Shown here: piece after piece, positions 1 through 11,650 of the stretch
Position numbering within the stretch: the first letter of the stretch is position 1
Layout of the letters: every line of letters starts with the position of its first letter
Assembly (NCBI RefSeq): GCF_963678635.1
Contig: NC_087062.1
Span: 51,368,028-51,432,027 of the forward strand
DNA length: 64,000 nt
DNA from: Symsagittifera roscoffensis
Taxonomy: Eukaryota; Xenacoelomorpha; Acoela; Convolutidae
Reading direction: 5' to 3'
Made by a program: the position numbers and the translations under genes
The notes under the pieces: model-generated
Seen by the model: the letters and a program-made list of their open reading frames with translations, nothing else
Told to the model about the DNA's origin: nothing
The model's database searches: none

Positions 1-2529
1 TTTTTAGTAAATTGTTTTGAAAATACCCGGAAGTCTGTTAAATTTGGATGACGATCAAAAGATATTCTGACAAGTATGTATCAAACTCAAAACAATAATC
101 TAAATGATGTTCGTTATCTTCAATTTTTGTTTCATTGGCTCTTCCATTTTTTTTACTGATCGACCACTCAATCTGACTTAACTCTTCTAAGCAAAAATAT
201 TTTTGATAAATCTGGCAGAACTCTTCATATCTGAAATCTCCTCTCCATCTTCTTTACAAAAATATTGAATTTTCTGTGTTTCTATACGAAATAAAACTAA
301 CACAATCTCCATCAACGTCATCTGTCCACCACTATTAGTTTTTTGTAATAGTTCAAATTTAACTTCTGATGAATGTCCATTTCAGACTTTGAAAAAGGTT
401 TTGTAGAAACAATCACCATAGAAAGCTTTTATCTTTATTAGAGTTTAATTTGTTTTTAGAAAATTTATGTAACCAACCAAAACCTCATTTTAAGGAAAAA
501 AAACTGAAAACAACCAATGAAATTCAGAAATTAATAAAAAAATTGACAAAATTTTCAACTAAAACTACTTTCTTGTTTGTAATTTTGTTCCAATTAGACA
601 AATTTTACTTAAAATTAGATAAAAGAACTGTGTTTAATTAATTTTTGTTGCATTTTTTAAGCAAATACTGGAAAGCCAACTAATAATTGCCTAATTTTTT
701 ATGTCAATTTTGATTAAATTGGATGGTTTAATTGACTTTTCCTCAGATATCCTAGCTCTAAATGTACATTTCAATGGGCAAAAAAACTTGAATCAATAAT
801 ATTTCAATTGCCAAACATCACGAAGCATTACTGAGCTTTACAATTATCAACAAACATAAAATCTACAAAAAATTGGGATCGTTTTTTGAATTCATTTGAA
901 GTATAGTTGACATATGCAACTTGCTTCAAGTCTTCATTTTTTTGCAATGAAGAGTCGAATCTGAATGTAGGGTGGCTTGTTCACACTGCATATCTTGATT
1001 ACGACACCCACCCTCCTCCTGTTGTAAGCTGTTATTTCATATACTCTATTACAGATGTCGAGCTCCTGATCCATAGTTGATTCTCTGCCAGATTTAGCTT
1101 CATATTTAGGTACGAGTCCATGGTTTTCAGCATCGTGAATAACAGTAATCAGGATTGCTTATATTGCTTCTCCTTCTTTTTCACTAAGATAGACTTGTCG
1201 GGACTTTTCAAATTGTCCCAAATCAGTTATTCTTAGAAGTTGAAAGAACGGTTCGAATTAATTTTTTTTCCCTTGTATGATTTTTGGAACTCAATTCTTT
1301 TTTGATGTTTTGAAAATTCAATATAATTGGGAAAAGTGTCTTTTTCTGAGTTACATTTTTGAAGAGCAAACTGATCAGATGAGAAGCAATGAGAGAAATG
1401 ATTTTGAGATTAAAGGAAAATGGAAGTAAGCAGTATGAGTCATCGCGATTTCCTTATATGGAAGTAGTACCAAATATGGAAGTTTTTGTATGATTTTTCT
1501 CAATATGGAAATTGCGTAGGGGGATGGTGTTTCCCCCTTTGAACTAACTTGAGGTATTCATTTTTGGTGACGTAGCGTAAGAACTTTCTAAAGGCGCCTT
1601 TGGCGCCAATATATACTAATTTTGAGGAGGGAGAGCACGCCAAAAAAAACTGGATTTTTAGATCAATACTTTCCAAAAATTGTGTAAAACCACCTTTATT
1701 GAACTTTTCATAATTTTGCCTGCGGCGCACAAAAAATTAGATCGAAATATAGTTTTTCTTATAAGGAGTTAGGAAAGTTCAGAAAATCAATTTTGTCAAC
1801 TTAAAAAAAAGGTCGACAAAACTTTCAAAATTTTTTTGAAAATCCGCCCCCTCCCCCGAGAAAGTCCTAGATTAGCCCCTGCGTATAGCTTAAACTTGCA
1901 TTAAATTTGATTTTTAAGGTAAATTCATGCAGAATAGCTAAATTATGATCCATAATAACTGCTTTTTTTGTCAGATAATACTTCGATAGAAAAAGGGATT
2001 GTAATCAGTTAAAATAGATTATAAGACAGTTTAGGAAAAATTATAATCAATTATAATTGATTATATTTTATTAAAATGTCACCAAAAATGTGATCAATAT
2101 AATGGATTATAAATCGCTTAATCATCTAACATTGGCGCTGATAGTTAATTATAATTTGCTAAAATTATGATTATAATTATAATTTTCACTTTTTACTGAG
2201 TGCGGGATGTGACAGATAGCGTGACGAAAAGCCAGTATATATGAGATCAAACAAAGCCGTTCTCATCCAGTGCAAACATCGAGTCTTGAAAATTAACCCA
2301 ATAACTAAACTAAATTAGATTAGTAACTTAAAGTACCGTAAAAGAAACCCTAAATTTAGTTAATGTAAAACTAAACTAAGTTAGTCGCAACAAAGTTTTT
2401 TTTGAGTTGCAAAAACTCGCGCAGACTACTCTTGTTCGTGCAAAAATGCGAAATATCTTTTTTTTTCGCGCTAAATTGCAGCAGAAGTATTTTGTGATGC
2501 GCAATAACGCACAAAAAAAAAGAAAAATC
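1..2529. other. AT-rich spacer, no gene seen
   Basis: No open frame here has the composition or a motif of a real protein. The longest frames, under 80 codons, are Lys/Asn/Phe-rich by-products of base composition. A 12-bp perfect palindrome (AAAGGCGCCTTT) lies near 1589-1600. A palindromic TAATC-rich block is listed separately. Confidence 0.6.
2000..2205. repeat. TAATC-rich palindromic AT repeat, copy 1
   Basis: This is a dense run of ATAATCAATTATAA-type inverted motifs. A second copy at about 35375-35585 shares the order of motifs (GATTATAAATC..., then CATCTAA...TTGG..., then more TAATC palindromes) and a nearby TGCGGG. The motifs are self-complementary and could extrude as cruciforms or bind homeodomain-type proteins. 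The repeat family is not recognised. Confidence 0.5.
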
Positions 2530-2887
2530 TGGAACCAGTTCAAAACAAGTTTTCATTGTATCCTATTATAATTTTGATAAACTATCTCTGTAAAATAATT
2601 AGAACTCACCAATTATGATCCATAAGTAACGCTAACAATAAATTGTAAGGCTGAAACTATTTATAGTTTCAGCCAGAACAGAATACATATAACTTAGCAA
2701 ACAGTCGCTCTTCTCCAGAACAGTTCCTGATATCTAACCTCACAAATACAAGTATACACTAGATCTATTGAGACTAGGAGAAGATTAAGATCGGTATTAG
2801 AGTAAGAAGTTGCACGAATCTATCCTGCCGAAAATAAGACCTTATCTAAAATTACTCTTTGAATGAGCCACTCCGAACTTCAACTCA
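2530..2887 (+). mobile_element. Solo-type LTR of the 3386-28352 retroelement family
   Basis: It begins TGGAACCAGTT and ends AACTCA, the same ends as the LTR at 3386-3770, and shares most internal blocks: the TTTCAGC hairpin, the CTCTTCTCC region, 'ATTGAGACTAGGAGA', 'AAGATCGGTATTAGA' and 'GAAGTTGCACGAATCTATCC'. No leader or gag follows, so it looks like a solo or truncated LTR. The flanking tetramers AATC and GATC match at three of four positions, so the target duplication is uncertain. Compared with the LTR at 3386 it lacks part of the AGCAGACGG block. Confidence 0.75.
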
Positions 2888-3385
2888 GATCTTCGATCGC
2901 ACGAAATGGCGATTAATCTATTTTGAGTGGCAGCGGTCGCAATGTACCAGTTTTGGGTAGCTATGGTGGCAAACATACCCATTTTCAATCGCAATGGTCG
3001 CAACATAGATCCCCATCTCAGCACGGGGCACCGGCTATTTTGCTACCTTTAGAAACAGATGTTAGGATATGGGCTGACACACAAATTCTAGGCGTTTCTT
3101 CAAATTCAAAAACAAGTGCTGATGTAGATTCTTATATCTAGCGTTTGACCAACTTTTGTATGATTGCGTTCGACAAGCACGAACGTTCATTGATCTGTGG
3201 TTTTTTTTACCAGCATGCCTGCTCTGCTTGGCTTGAATTAGCCGCGACTTGTAGAAAAGGCATGATTCAAGGCTAATGCTTTATCAAGTTAGCCGTTTTG
3301 ATTTTGCGCTGTGTTCGTTTTCCATTGCGAGGCTTTCAAACCTTGTTTCGGGTGAATTGAACAAGACCTTTGAGATGGGCGTATT
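2888..3385. other. Spacer with degenerate ~30-bp tandem repeat
   Basis: About 2900-3030 holds three or four imperfect units of roughly 30 bp built on 'GCAATGGTCGCAACATA'-like text, seen as GGTCGCAATGTACC, GGTGGCAAACATACC and GGTCGCAACATAG. The frames open across it on both strands are by-products of the repeat. Nothing recognisable lies in 3140-3385. Confidence 0.4.
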
Positions 3386-3770
3386 TGGAACCAGTTCTAA
3401 ACTATTTATAAAACAATTTTAATATTGATAAATTATCACTATAAAATATTACTAAATAACCAATCATATTCTATCTCTAACATTGACAATTATTTGTAAG
3501 TGCTGAAACTACTTGTAGTTTCAGCACCAGAACAATTTGAAAAAAAAACTTTGAAAACAGTTGTTCTCCTTCTGGATAAACTCCAAGAAATAACTCGCAT
3601 AAACCAGTTTACACTAGCTCTATTGAGACTAGGAGATAAAAGAGTAAGATTAAGATCGGTATTAGACTAAGAAGTTGGACAGATCCGGCCGAAAATAAGA
3701 TAGCGTGACGAGCAGACGGTGTACCTTATCTGAAATTACTCTATGAGTATAACCAATAGGTCATAACTCA
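3386..3770 (+). repeat. 5' LTR of the giant retroelement
   Basis: This 385-bp LTR starts TGGAACC and ends AACTCA. A TATA-like TATAAAAT is at 3440-3447. A perfect hairpin follows at 3501-3526, with arms TGCTGAAACTAC and GTAGTTTCAGCA around TT. Related copies lie at 2530, about 27977 and about 55871, and a truncated copy at 19866-19970. A possible primer-binding site begins just after the LTR: the second element of this family reads TGGTGCGACC two bases beyond its LTR, while here it reads TTGTGCGACC. Confidence 0.8.
3501..3526 (+). promoter_or_regulatory. Conserved LTR hairpin
   Basis: The arms TGCTGAAACTAC and GTAGTTTCAGCA pair perfectly. In the 2530 LTR the equivalent arms (2649-2659 and 2664-2674) close with a G-C pair where this copy has T-A, a compensatory change. 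In the 3' LTR (28081-28106) one A-T pair becomes G-T, which still pairs in RNA. This points to selection on an RNA stem, perhaps for polyadenylation, packaging or dimerisation. The role itself is not shown. Confidence 0.55.
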
Positions 3771-5261
3771 TCTTGTGCGACCAAAAGTCTGGAACAAGAA
3801 TTTAACTAACTTAGAATTAGACAATAGAAATTAGAAATTAGACAATTGCAAAATTGCAAAAATACTAGACGCAATAGATATTTTATTAGAAAATTCTCTA
3901 CGTCTCAATAAATCTACGCCAATTTTTCAAACAAAAGTACCAGGTATTGCAAGAAGGCCAACATCGTGGCGTGAAAAACGATCAGGAAACCGACCACTCT
4001 ACTACATGATAGTACGACGGAAACCTGCACAAGTTTTTGTTTTTAGAATACTTTATGCAGTAAATTTAAACTTTCCTTCACTGACATGAAAATAATTTGA
4101 AGAACAATTCTTCGACAACCTTTTTGGTGCTAAGCCTACTATCTATATAAAAACCACTGATAAGAAGAGCACAAGCCTTTTTCCCCAAAATCTGCAGAAT
4201 ATCAAAACTTTTGCATAAAAAACCTTTTGAATTAAAAATACAAAAATTAGTTAGTATTAAAAATCATTCTTTTATATGATTTTCTTCATTTCAGCTTCAT
4301 CACTTAAAACATAACAGCAAAAATTCAAAAAACTTATATCATAAAAACTAAGTTTCAATTTTTCTTAAGCTTAAAAGTTACAATAAAAATTATCAAGGCC
4401 TATCCTTGCTTTCCATATTTCACTTTCTTTCAAACTTAGACCATCAAGGCTTCCCTTGGATCTGTAATTTCATTTAAATCAATTTTTTTTATCAATGATC
4501 ATCAAGGCTTTTCTTGCATCAAATCAGAACAACTTTGTTCTCCGTTTCCCATAAATTTAAAAGTTTCTAACGACCTTAAACGTCGAATCACTACCCAACG
4601 CTTATAAACGACCCAGGAATGATAGAAATTTTTGAAAACAAACCGTTTTATTTAAGCTAAACAGTGACGAACTTCGGTTACTCATCCTTCACTTGAGCCC
4701 TTCCTCTTAGATGAACCAGGCTGAAACACTTGAAAAATTAGTAAGTCAATAACTAATATCTAACGATCTACCTGTGTCCTAATTATACGTGAACCTTGTA
4801 GATTGATTTGATATTCTCCAACCCTCGATCACAAATCACAACCCCTAGGTAAGATTAAGTAGGTAAATCATAGATAAAAACCTAGTCACGAGAAAGTAAA
4901 AATCATTCTCACGAAATGATAAGCTCTCTCTCCATTCCGTCAATCACGACAACCTATGCCCCACGTTAACATAATCACACCAAAGCCGTAAAAACTAACG
5001 TTTTAGAAAAATAAAAATTCTAACCCCCAATTATTGCAATCATCATCCTTAACCTTATGTCAAGAGATAAGCTAGGTAGTAAACAAACAATCGTATTACA
5101 TAATTGTTTTTAAAAACCATAGATACGATCTTGTAATCACACCGCACAGAAAAACAAGAGGATATTTTAGGTCAGATAAAGAAACAAGGAAAAAAAACAA
5201 TCATAACAAAACAAAAGCAAACTATCAAAAAACGATTTTCAACACGACGAAACGCAATCTC
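3771..5261 (+). other. Untranslated leader of the giant retroelement
   Basis: No coding frame of note. It is homologous to 56290-57217 in the second element of this family, including a GACCAAAAGTCT block just after the LTR, the ACGTCTCAATAA block, repeated ATCAAGGC motifs and the AACGACCT...ACCCAGGA block. Conservation of this noncoding leader between two diverged copies suggests it had a cis function such as packaging or translation control. Confidence 0.6.
4391..4541 (+). promoter_or_regulatory. Array of short hairpins in the leader
   Basis: Three short stems occur in a row: CAAGG-cctat-CCTTG (4394-4408), CAAGG-cttc-CCTTG (4445-4458) and CAAGG-ctttt-CTTG (4503-4516). GAACAA-ct-TTGTTC follows at 4527-4540. 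The second element keeps all four in the same order at 56974-56988, 57026-57039, 57080-57096 and 57105-57118, with changed loops. The arrangement resembles a structured RNA signal, but its function is unknown. Confidence 0.5.
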
Positions 5262-8117
5262 AGAATCAGAAACAAACACAATAGGGGAACTTCATGAGAT
5301 AAAATATTCAATAAAAAAATTAACCCGATAGACGACCAAATATATTTTTTGACTCAGAAGCTACAACATCATCATCAATGAAAGGAAAACGCAAAATAAA
5401 AAAAGTCATGCATCAACAAACCAATACGTCTATATATTTGGAATCAACCAAGAACACATATTGAATAATAGACACTATCAGTTCTACAGTATAAAACATG
5501 ATCAAATACAACGAAAATTCCGATGATAACTCGAAACTCCCATTTTTCATAAAACAGCAAAATGTTCCCGCCCGAGGACAAGTACAAGTTTGTTACACTT
5601 TAATTGCAATTTCATTTGAAAAAGGAAATAGCTCATATAAACAAGAATTTTCTGAAAAAAGAATAAAACCACAAATGCTTGACCACTATCTTAAAGAAAT
5701 ATGTAAAATCACATCACATTACGGTATATTATTTACAATTGAAACTGTATCACCAAAATCAAATCACACTACGCATCAAATACAAACAGATGATATAGAT
5801 ATGGAATTTTCGAAAGTTTTCACAGACTATATAAAAAATATACAAAGAGCAAATTCAATATTCACAACTAAAATTTTTCAATTATCTGTAGCTATCTATT
5901 TATACTAGAATTGAAAGAAACACTAAATGGGTCACCAACTCAAAGATACCGACATTCAACTGTAATAGAAGAAGTCTGTATTTTCTCAAATTTTTTGAAT
6001 GCAATCCGTGAAAATCTCATTATTCACGAAATCTCACAAAATGTTGAACTTGATCTACAAAAGATAGTAGCATGGTTTATAATTGATTATTTTGTACATA
6101 ACATTGATCTCATAGCACTATCAAGAAAAAGTTTTCGACCACAAAATTCAGACGATGAAACTGTATTGGCAGATGAAACAGATTATTGATAAAACTGTAT
6201 TAGCAGATGAAACAGATTATGATTGGTCTTATCCATTATTTTTTAATATACCAACTGATATGTTAAGTCAAGCATTCACCACCATTTCATCAATAAAGAC
6301 TACGTTAGAATAACTCCACTTACTATTTATGCAACACCTTCAAATTATAATGCAATGTTCACTGACAGAACAGGAAATATTAGCTTAAACTCCACATTCA
6401 TTAACACAAGAAAATGTAAATGGAACAAGAAATCTTACACAACAAAATATTTAAACTCCTTCACTGTTTAAATAAAAACAATGCCAAAAACAACGCAACA
6501 AAGCATTTCCCCATTCATCCTACACTTACAACTCCAAAAAAATAAGAATACAGCTTTTCCGCAAACAAGTATACAATCCACAGTAAAAACTTCTGTTATT
6601 CCAAAATACACACAAATGGATTATCAAACATTTAAACCAGTAACGACATCACGACAAACAAATAAACAAAAAACGTCTAACAGAAACAACTTTTCAGATC
6701 ATAACTATAACTTTTTTGCAAAATCCAAAGCAACAAAACCCCCTTTATCATTAGTCAAAATCAATCACAAGCAAAAAACTACAATCAAAACGTATCACAA
6801 CAAACCTCTCGCACAGCAATTTTTAACGAGCAACCACGAGCTAAAATAGGTCGTAGCAAAAGTTATCCATTTTTCCAGAAAAACAAAAACATGATTAATA
6901 AACACCATAAAAGGAATCAACCACATTATTCAGAAGATGAAGATTACTATAGTCAAAATCAGCAACGATTCAGTACCAATGACACTGAACAGAACAATAA
7001 ATAGAATATTGATCAACCAGATCTTTTCGACCCATATATACGAAACGAACAAACACGACAAACAAGACATTACCCAACATCATATAATAATAACTTTCGT
7101 CGCAAAATCCTATAAAACACAAAATTATCAACCAACACAAATGCAAAATGAAATCTCATTCCCATGTTATTTACAAAAGCAAACTGAAATAACAAAAACA
7201 CAACTTACAAAACTTTCTCAAATACCAAATGCCGCAGAATCACTACAAATGACTATGAATCCATACCTTATGGGTGGATCTTCTATATCTTCTAATAAAC
7301 CACTAATGGTAATCACAGGAGCAGATCCCGAATACTCAGTAGAAGATTATCTAAAAATGCAGTCACCGCCAATTCATTTTTAAATATAGGACCTGAACCA
7401 GTTAATACACCACTTCATCAAAATTGGATACATAGACGCACAGCTCTAATCCAAACCACACTTGATGGCGCAGCCCGAAAATGGTTTTTAGTTTGACCTA
7501 TAGATATTAAATCAGATTGGGAAAGATTCACACAAAAATTTTCAAAAATTTTTGCCTCTGAAAGAAACAAACAACATCAAAGAGTTTTATGCAACGAAAT
7601 TCGTAGACTCCCTAGGGAAAAAAATACACAACTTGCAGTAAGAATCGAAACATTGGTAAGAAAAGCATTTTCCCTTAATACGCATGACCATACAAACACA
7701 AAATTGACAGAAATTTTTTTGACGACTCTAACACCACAATTACGGAAAGCAGCAAAAAAAAGAGAGCATCGCATCCATCTTCAATTCGAGAACCCGATAT
7801 AGACTTCCGAAAACTAGTAGATAAATTAGAACAAGCTGAACTCACATTGGAACTGGAAGAAACAGGAAATTTAAAATCACAATACGTAAATGTTCATGAC
7901 TCTGACTCTGAACTAGCTGAAAAAATCACTCAAATATTAAAAATTTACGGGAAAGATCCATATTTTAAAGGCAAATCGTCCTTCAAAAAAGGGTGATACT
8001 ATTACCGTAGGTATGGACATAGCATTGCTGAATGTAGACCCGGAACAGCAGGATAATCAGAACAAACCACAGAAATATACAGAACCAGAATCAATACATG
8101 AAAAAAGACCAAAGTTT
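5262..8117 (+). pseudogene. gag: gag, copy A (degenerate)
   Basis: A 136-codon frame (5498-5908) begins with the likely Gag N-terminus (MIKYNENSDDNSKLPFF). The coding sense then moves to another frame at about 5905-6189 (TQRYRHSTVIEEVCIFSNFL) and further frames follow. Capsid-like text is clearest at about 7305-7790, with short runs such as VITGADPEYSVEDYL, NWIHRRTALIQTTLDGAA, RKWFLV and TLTPQLRK. A frame change near 7360 and an in-frame stop near 7495 interrupt it. A CCHC-type knuckle remnant (GHSIAECR) lies near 8008-8033, but its first Cys positions read Tyr. Gag packages the RNA; this copy cannot make an intact protein. 5262-6230 is almost identical to 8118-9086, while 7550-8117 matches 9088-9671 less well. 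Confidence 0.75.
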
Positions 8118-9671
8118 AGAATCAGAAACAAACACAATAGGGGAACTTCATGAGATAAAATATTCAATAAAAAAATTAACCCGATAGACGACCAAATATA
8201 TTTTTTGACTCAGAAGCTACAACATCATCATCAATGAAAGGAAAACGCAAAATAAAAAAAGTCATGCATCAACAAACCAATACGTCTATATATTTGGAAT
8301 CAACCAAGAACACATATTGAATAATAGACACTATCAGTTCTACAGTATAAAACATGATCAAATACAACGAAAATTCCGATGATAACTCGAAACTCCCATT
8401 TTTCATAAAACAGCAAAATGTTCCCGCCCGAGGACAAGTACAAGTTTGTTACACTTTAATTGCAATTTCATTTGAAAAAGGAAATAGCTCATATAAACAA
8501 GAATTTTCTGAAAAAAGAATAAAACCACAAATGCTTGACCACTATCTTAAAGAAATATGTAAAATCACATCACATTACGGTATATTATTTACAATTGAAA
8601 CTGTATCACCAAAATCAAATCACACTACGCATCAAATACAAACAGATGATATAGATATGGAATTTTCGAAAGTTTTCACAGACTATATAAAAAATATACA
8701 AAGAGCAAATTCAATATTCACAACTAAAATTTTTCAATTATCTGTAGCTATCTATTTATACTAGAATTGAAAGAAACACTAAATGGGTCACCAACTCAAA
8801 GATACCGACATTCAACTGTAATAGAAGAAGTCTGTATTTTCTCAAATTTTTTGAATACAGTCCGTGAAAATCTCATTATTCACGAAATCTCACAAAATGT
8901 TGAACTTGATCTACAAAAGATAGTAGCATGGTTTATAATTGATTATTTTGTACATAACATTGATCTCATAGCACTATCAAGAAAAAGTTTTCGACCACAA
9001 AATTCAGAGGATGAAACTGTATTGGCAGTGAAACAGATTATTGATGAAACTGTATTAGCAGATGAAACAGATTATGATTGGTCTTTAAAAAAATCGACTC
9101 TGAAAGAAACAAACGACATCAAAGAGTTCTATGCAACAAAATGTCTCAGACTCCCTAAGGAAACAATTAAACAAACTGCAGTAAGAATCGAAACATTGGT
9201 AAGAAAAACATATTCTCTTAACACGCATGACTATACAAACACAAAAATTACAGAAATTTTATTGATGACTCTAACACCACAATTACGGAAAGTAGCAATA
9301 AAAAAGAGAGCATTGCATCCATCTTCATTTCGAGAACCCGATATAGATTTCCGAAAACTAGTAGATAAATTAGAACGAGCTGAACTCACATTAGAACTGG
9401 AAGAAACAGAAAATTTAAAATCACAATACGTAAATAATCATGACTCTGACACTGAACTAGCTGAAAAATTACTCAAATATCAAATATCTACGGGAAAAAT
9501 CCAAATTTTAAAAGCAAACCATCCTCCAAAAAATGGTGATACTATTACCGTAGAAATGGACATGGCATTGCCGAATGTAGACCGGAACAACAGGATAATC
9601 AGAACAAACAACAGAAGTATAGAGAACCAAATAGATCATTTTATCAACACATGAAAAAGACCAAAGTTTAC
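8118..9671 (+). pseudogene. gag: gag, copy B (internally deleted)
   Basis: This repeats copy A from the leader (5262) through the 136-codon N-terminal frame, which is the same 136 residues at 8354-8764. After the shared GATTATGATTGGTCTT it jumps to the equivalent of about 7548, so roughly 1.3 kb including most of the capsid N-terminal half is missing. From 8767 a single 295-codon frame (TTG-initiated, so probably only open, not a true start) continues to 9654 and carries LTPQLRKVAIKKRALHPSSF and a Glu-rich segment. The knuckle remnant (RRNGHGIAEC) at about 9545-9580 is out of frame. The near identity upstream and greater divergence downstream imply recombination between related copies rather than simple slippage. 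Confidence 0.75.
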
Positions 9672-10109
9672 CAAAAAAAAATTTCACAGTATAAATAATT
9701 CAGGAAAACCACTTCAGATAACTATAATACCTCTAGACAACAATCACCTTACAGAAATAGCTACCGGGGAAGATCTCCAAATCAAAGAAATTCACGAAAT
9801 GTCTCACAAAATAGATATAGTCGATCGAACAGTCAAAACAATCAATATCGAAATAATTATTCAAGATCAAACTCAAACAGAAGTAATTACTCCAATTACA
9901 AAAGAAATCGTTCACATTTAATTTCTCAATATAGATATTATTCAATCCACCGTTCTTGAGATTTTTCATATAACCGAAACAGGAACTACTCAAACAATAT
10001 GAATAGACAATACCCAGATAATAAATAACGAAACTATTCAAATCCTAGATCAAACTACAAAAAATATTACAATAGATCACGTGACAATTCCAAAAAAAAA
10101 GGAATTCTA
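9672..10109 (+). pseudogene. Gag C-terminal Asn/Ser/Arg-rich region
   Basis: Plus-strand frames read as Arg-Ser-Asn-Tyr-rich low-complexity peptide (for example SPYRNSYRGRSPNQ and NRYSRSNSQNNQYRNNYSRS). They follow the zinc-knuckle remnant and precede the protease, which is the usual place for a basic nucleocapsid tail. Stops and a frame change separate it from 10110. The 102-codon minus-strand frame over this stretch is a shadow. Confidence 0.5.
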
Positions 10110-10850
10110 ATGATTCAAATTGAAAAAGAAAATAATTCTCAGCCACCAAATAGAAATAATACACAACATCAAAATTCACAACAAAACTATAGAAGTAGCA
10201 CACCTAAACATCAAAGACAAATCAACCAAATACAATCAACTGAAGAAACCCAATCAGACCCTCCCGGTATTGATAACACAGAAATTTCAAAATTACAACT
10301 AAATCACATAAATTGTGAATCCACAGATGATGAGAGCGAAACTGAAAATACGCTTTCAATAATCATGCTTCTAATTGAAAATGAATACGAAACATCAATT
10401 GAATCGAATTATTATCAAAAGAAGAAGAATTTTAATAATTTTGAAAATTCCGATATAACACAAAACATAACAGACTAAAACGAACAAGAACTTAAAGGAA
10501 GTTCAAATACAAACAATATATACCAGAATACAGCAAATAAAGTACAACTACCAAAAGAAAAAACTTGGACAAACCCACTTCTCTTAGAAAGTCCAAAGTG
10601 CAAAGGTTTTCAATCACCAGACTCGAAAACTGCTTTTTTAATAGACTCAGGAGCAGAATCAAATACTATAAACATACCCACATGGAACGAAAAACAAGCT
10701 TTACCTCCGAAATTATTACTTTCAAAGACCTCAAGCAAATTAGCTACAGCACAATGCTCAAGTTTGACAATTTTTGGAAAACTTCAATTACTCTTTTTTA
10801 CCGCTCGAACAATGGAACTAATTAAACTTTTTAATACACCTTTCAAATAA
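10110..10850 (+). pseudogene. pro: Gag tail and aspartic protease
   Basis: One frame runs from 10110 to 10850, broken only by a TAA at 10476-10478. The first part is Asn/Gln/Ser-rich with an acidic patch (ESTDDESETEN). The second carries the retropepsin active-site motif FLIDSGAESNT, with Asp-Ser-Gly at 10644-10652. The frame ends at TAA 10848-10850, before a recognisable flap and second helix, so the domain is probably truncated or shifts frame. In LTR elements this enzyme, as a dimer, cleaves the Gag-Pol polyprotein. Being in frame with the Gag tail suggests a fused Gag-Pro in the intact ancestor. Confidence 0.75.
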
Positions 10851-11650
10851 ACATTCCATATCACAGATATAACCACATAATTTTTCGGATACCAATTGTT
10901 ACTAAATAAATTCCCACTATTAAAATCCTAAATAGCAAAACACATGTAGAGGATAAATATATGAGAACGAAAAACAAATCACTTACATTCTGTCAAAGAT
11001 TAAAGAAACAAACTCCATTTTTCTGCAAAATTTATCCTTTATATAACCAAGAACGAAAACATCTGAAACCAACAGCAGGGTATGTAAATAACTTCTCAAT
11101 AGGTCAAATCCACCAAAACAACAAGAAAAAAAAACAAACAACGACTATACATGTCAGAACTGGAATTCAAGCCAAATCATAAAATTTTTTGAGTAACGAT
11201 TTCATCAAATAAATACGCAAAAAATACAAACTCAGATAAAATTTTTACAAGTATACAATAGTTCTCCATATAAAATAACATTACCTCTAGGACTGTTCGG
11301 TTATTGTGAAACAAATGTAACAATTTCTCCAACAATAGAACTAGCATTTAGAGTAAATAAAATCTTGAAAATATTAGATATATGCTTAACGAAGAATTAT
11401 CAGATAAAAAAAAATATGTGATCAAAAACGAAACACAGTTTACGTTACAAAAACACCTCATTTTTAATCAACATTTCTGATATCGAAATATACCACTGAA
11501 CAACAAAAATTTCTTACAACATTCAAATTCCAACACTCTCAAATTACACAACAAGAGTTCGAACAACTAGCTCAATTACTACTTAAATATTCAATGTTCT
11601 ACGTCACATCTAAATTCGATGTTGGAAAAATAAATGCACCACTACATCTA
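10851..11650 (+). other. Decayed protease-RT linker
   Basis: Frames are broken every 20-70 codons. Weak plus-strand coding character remains (for example KIYPLYNQERKHLK at about 11027-11068), but no domain can be named. It lies between the protease and RT of the giant element and is presumably the degenerate linker. Confidence 0.4.
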
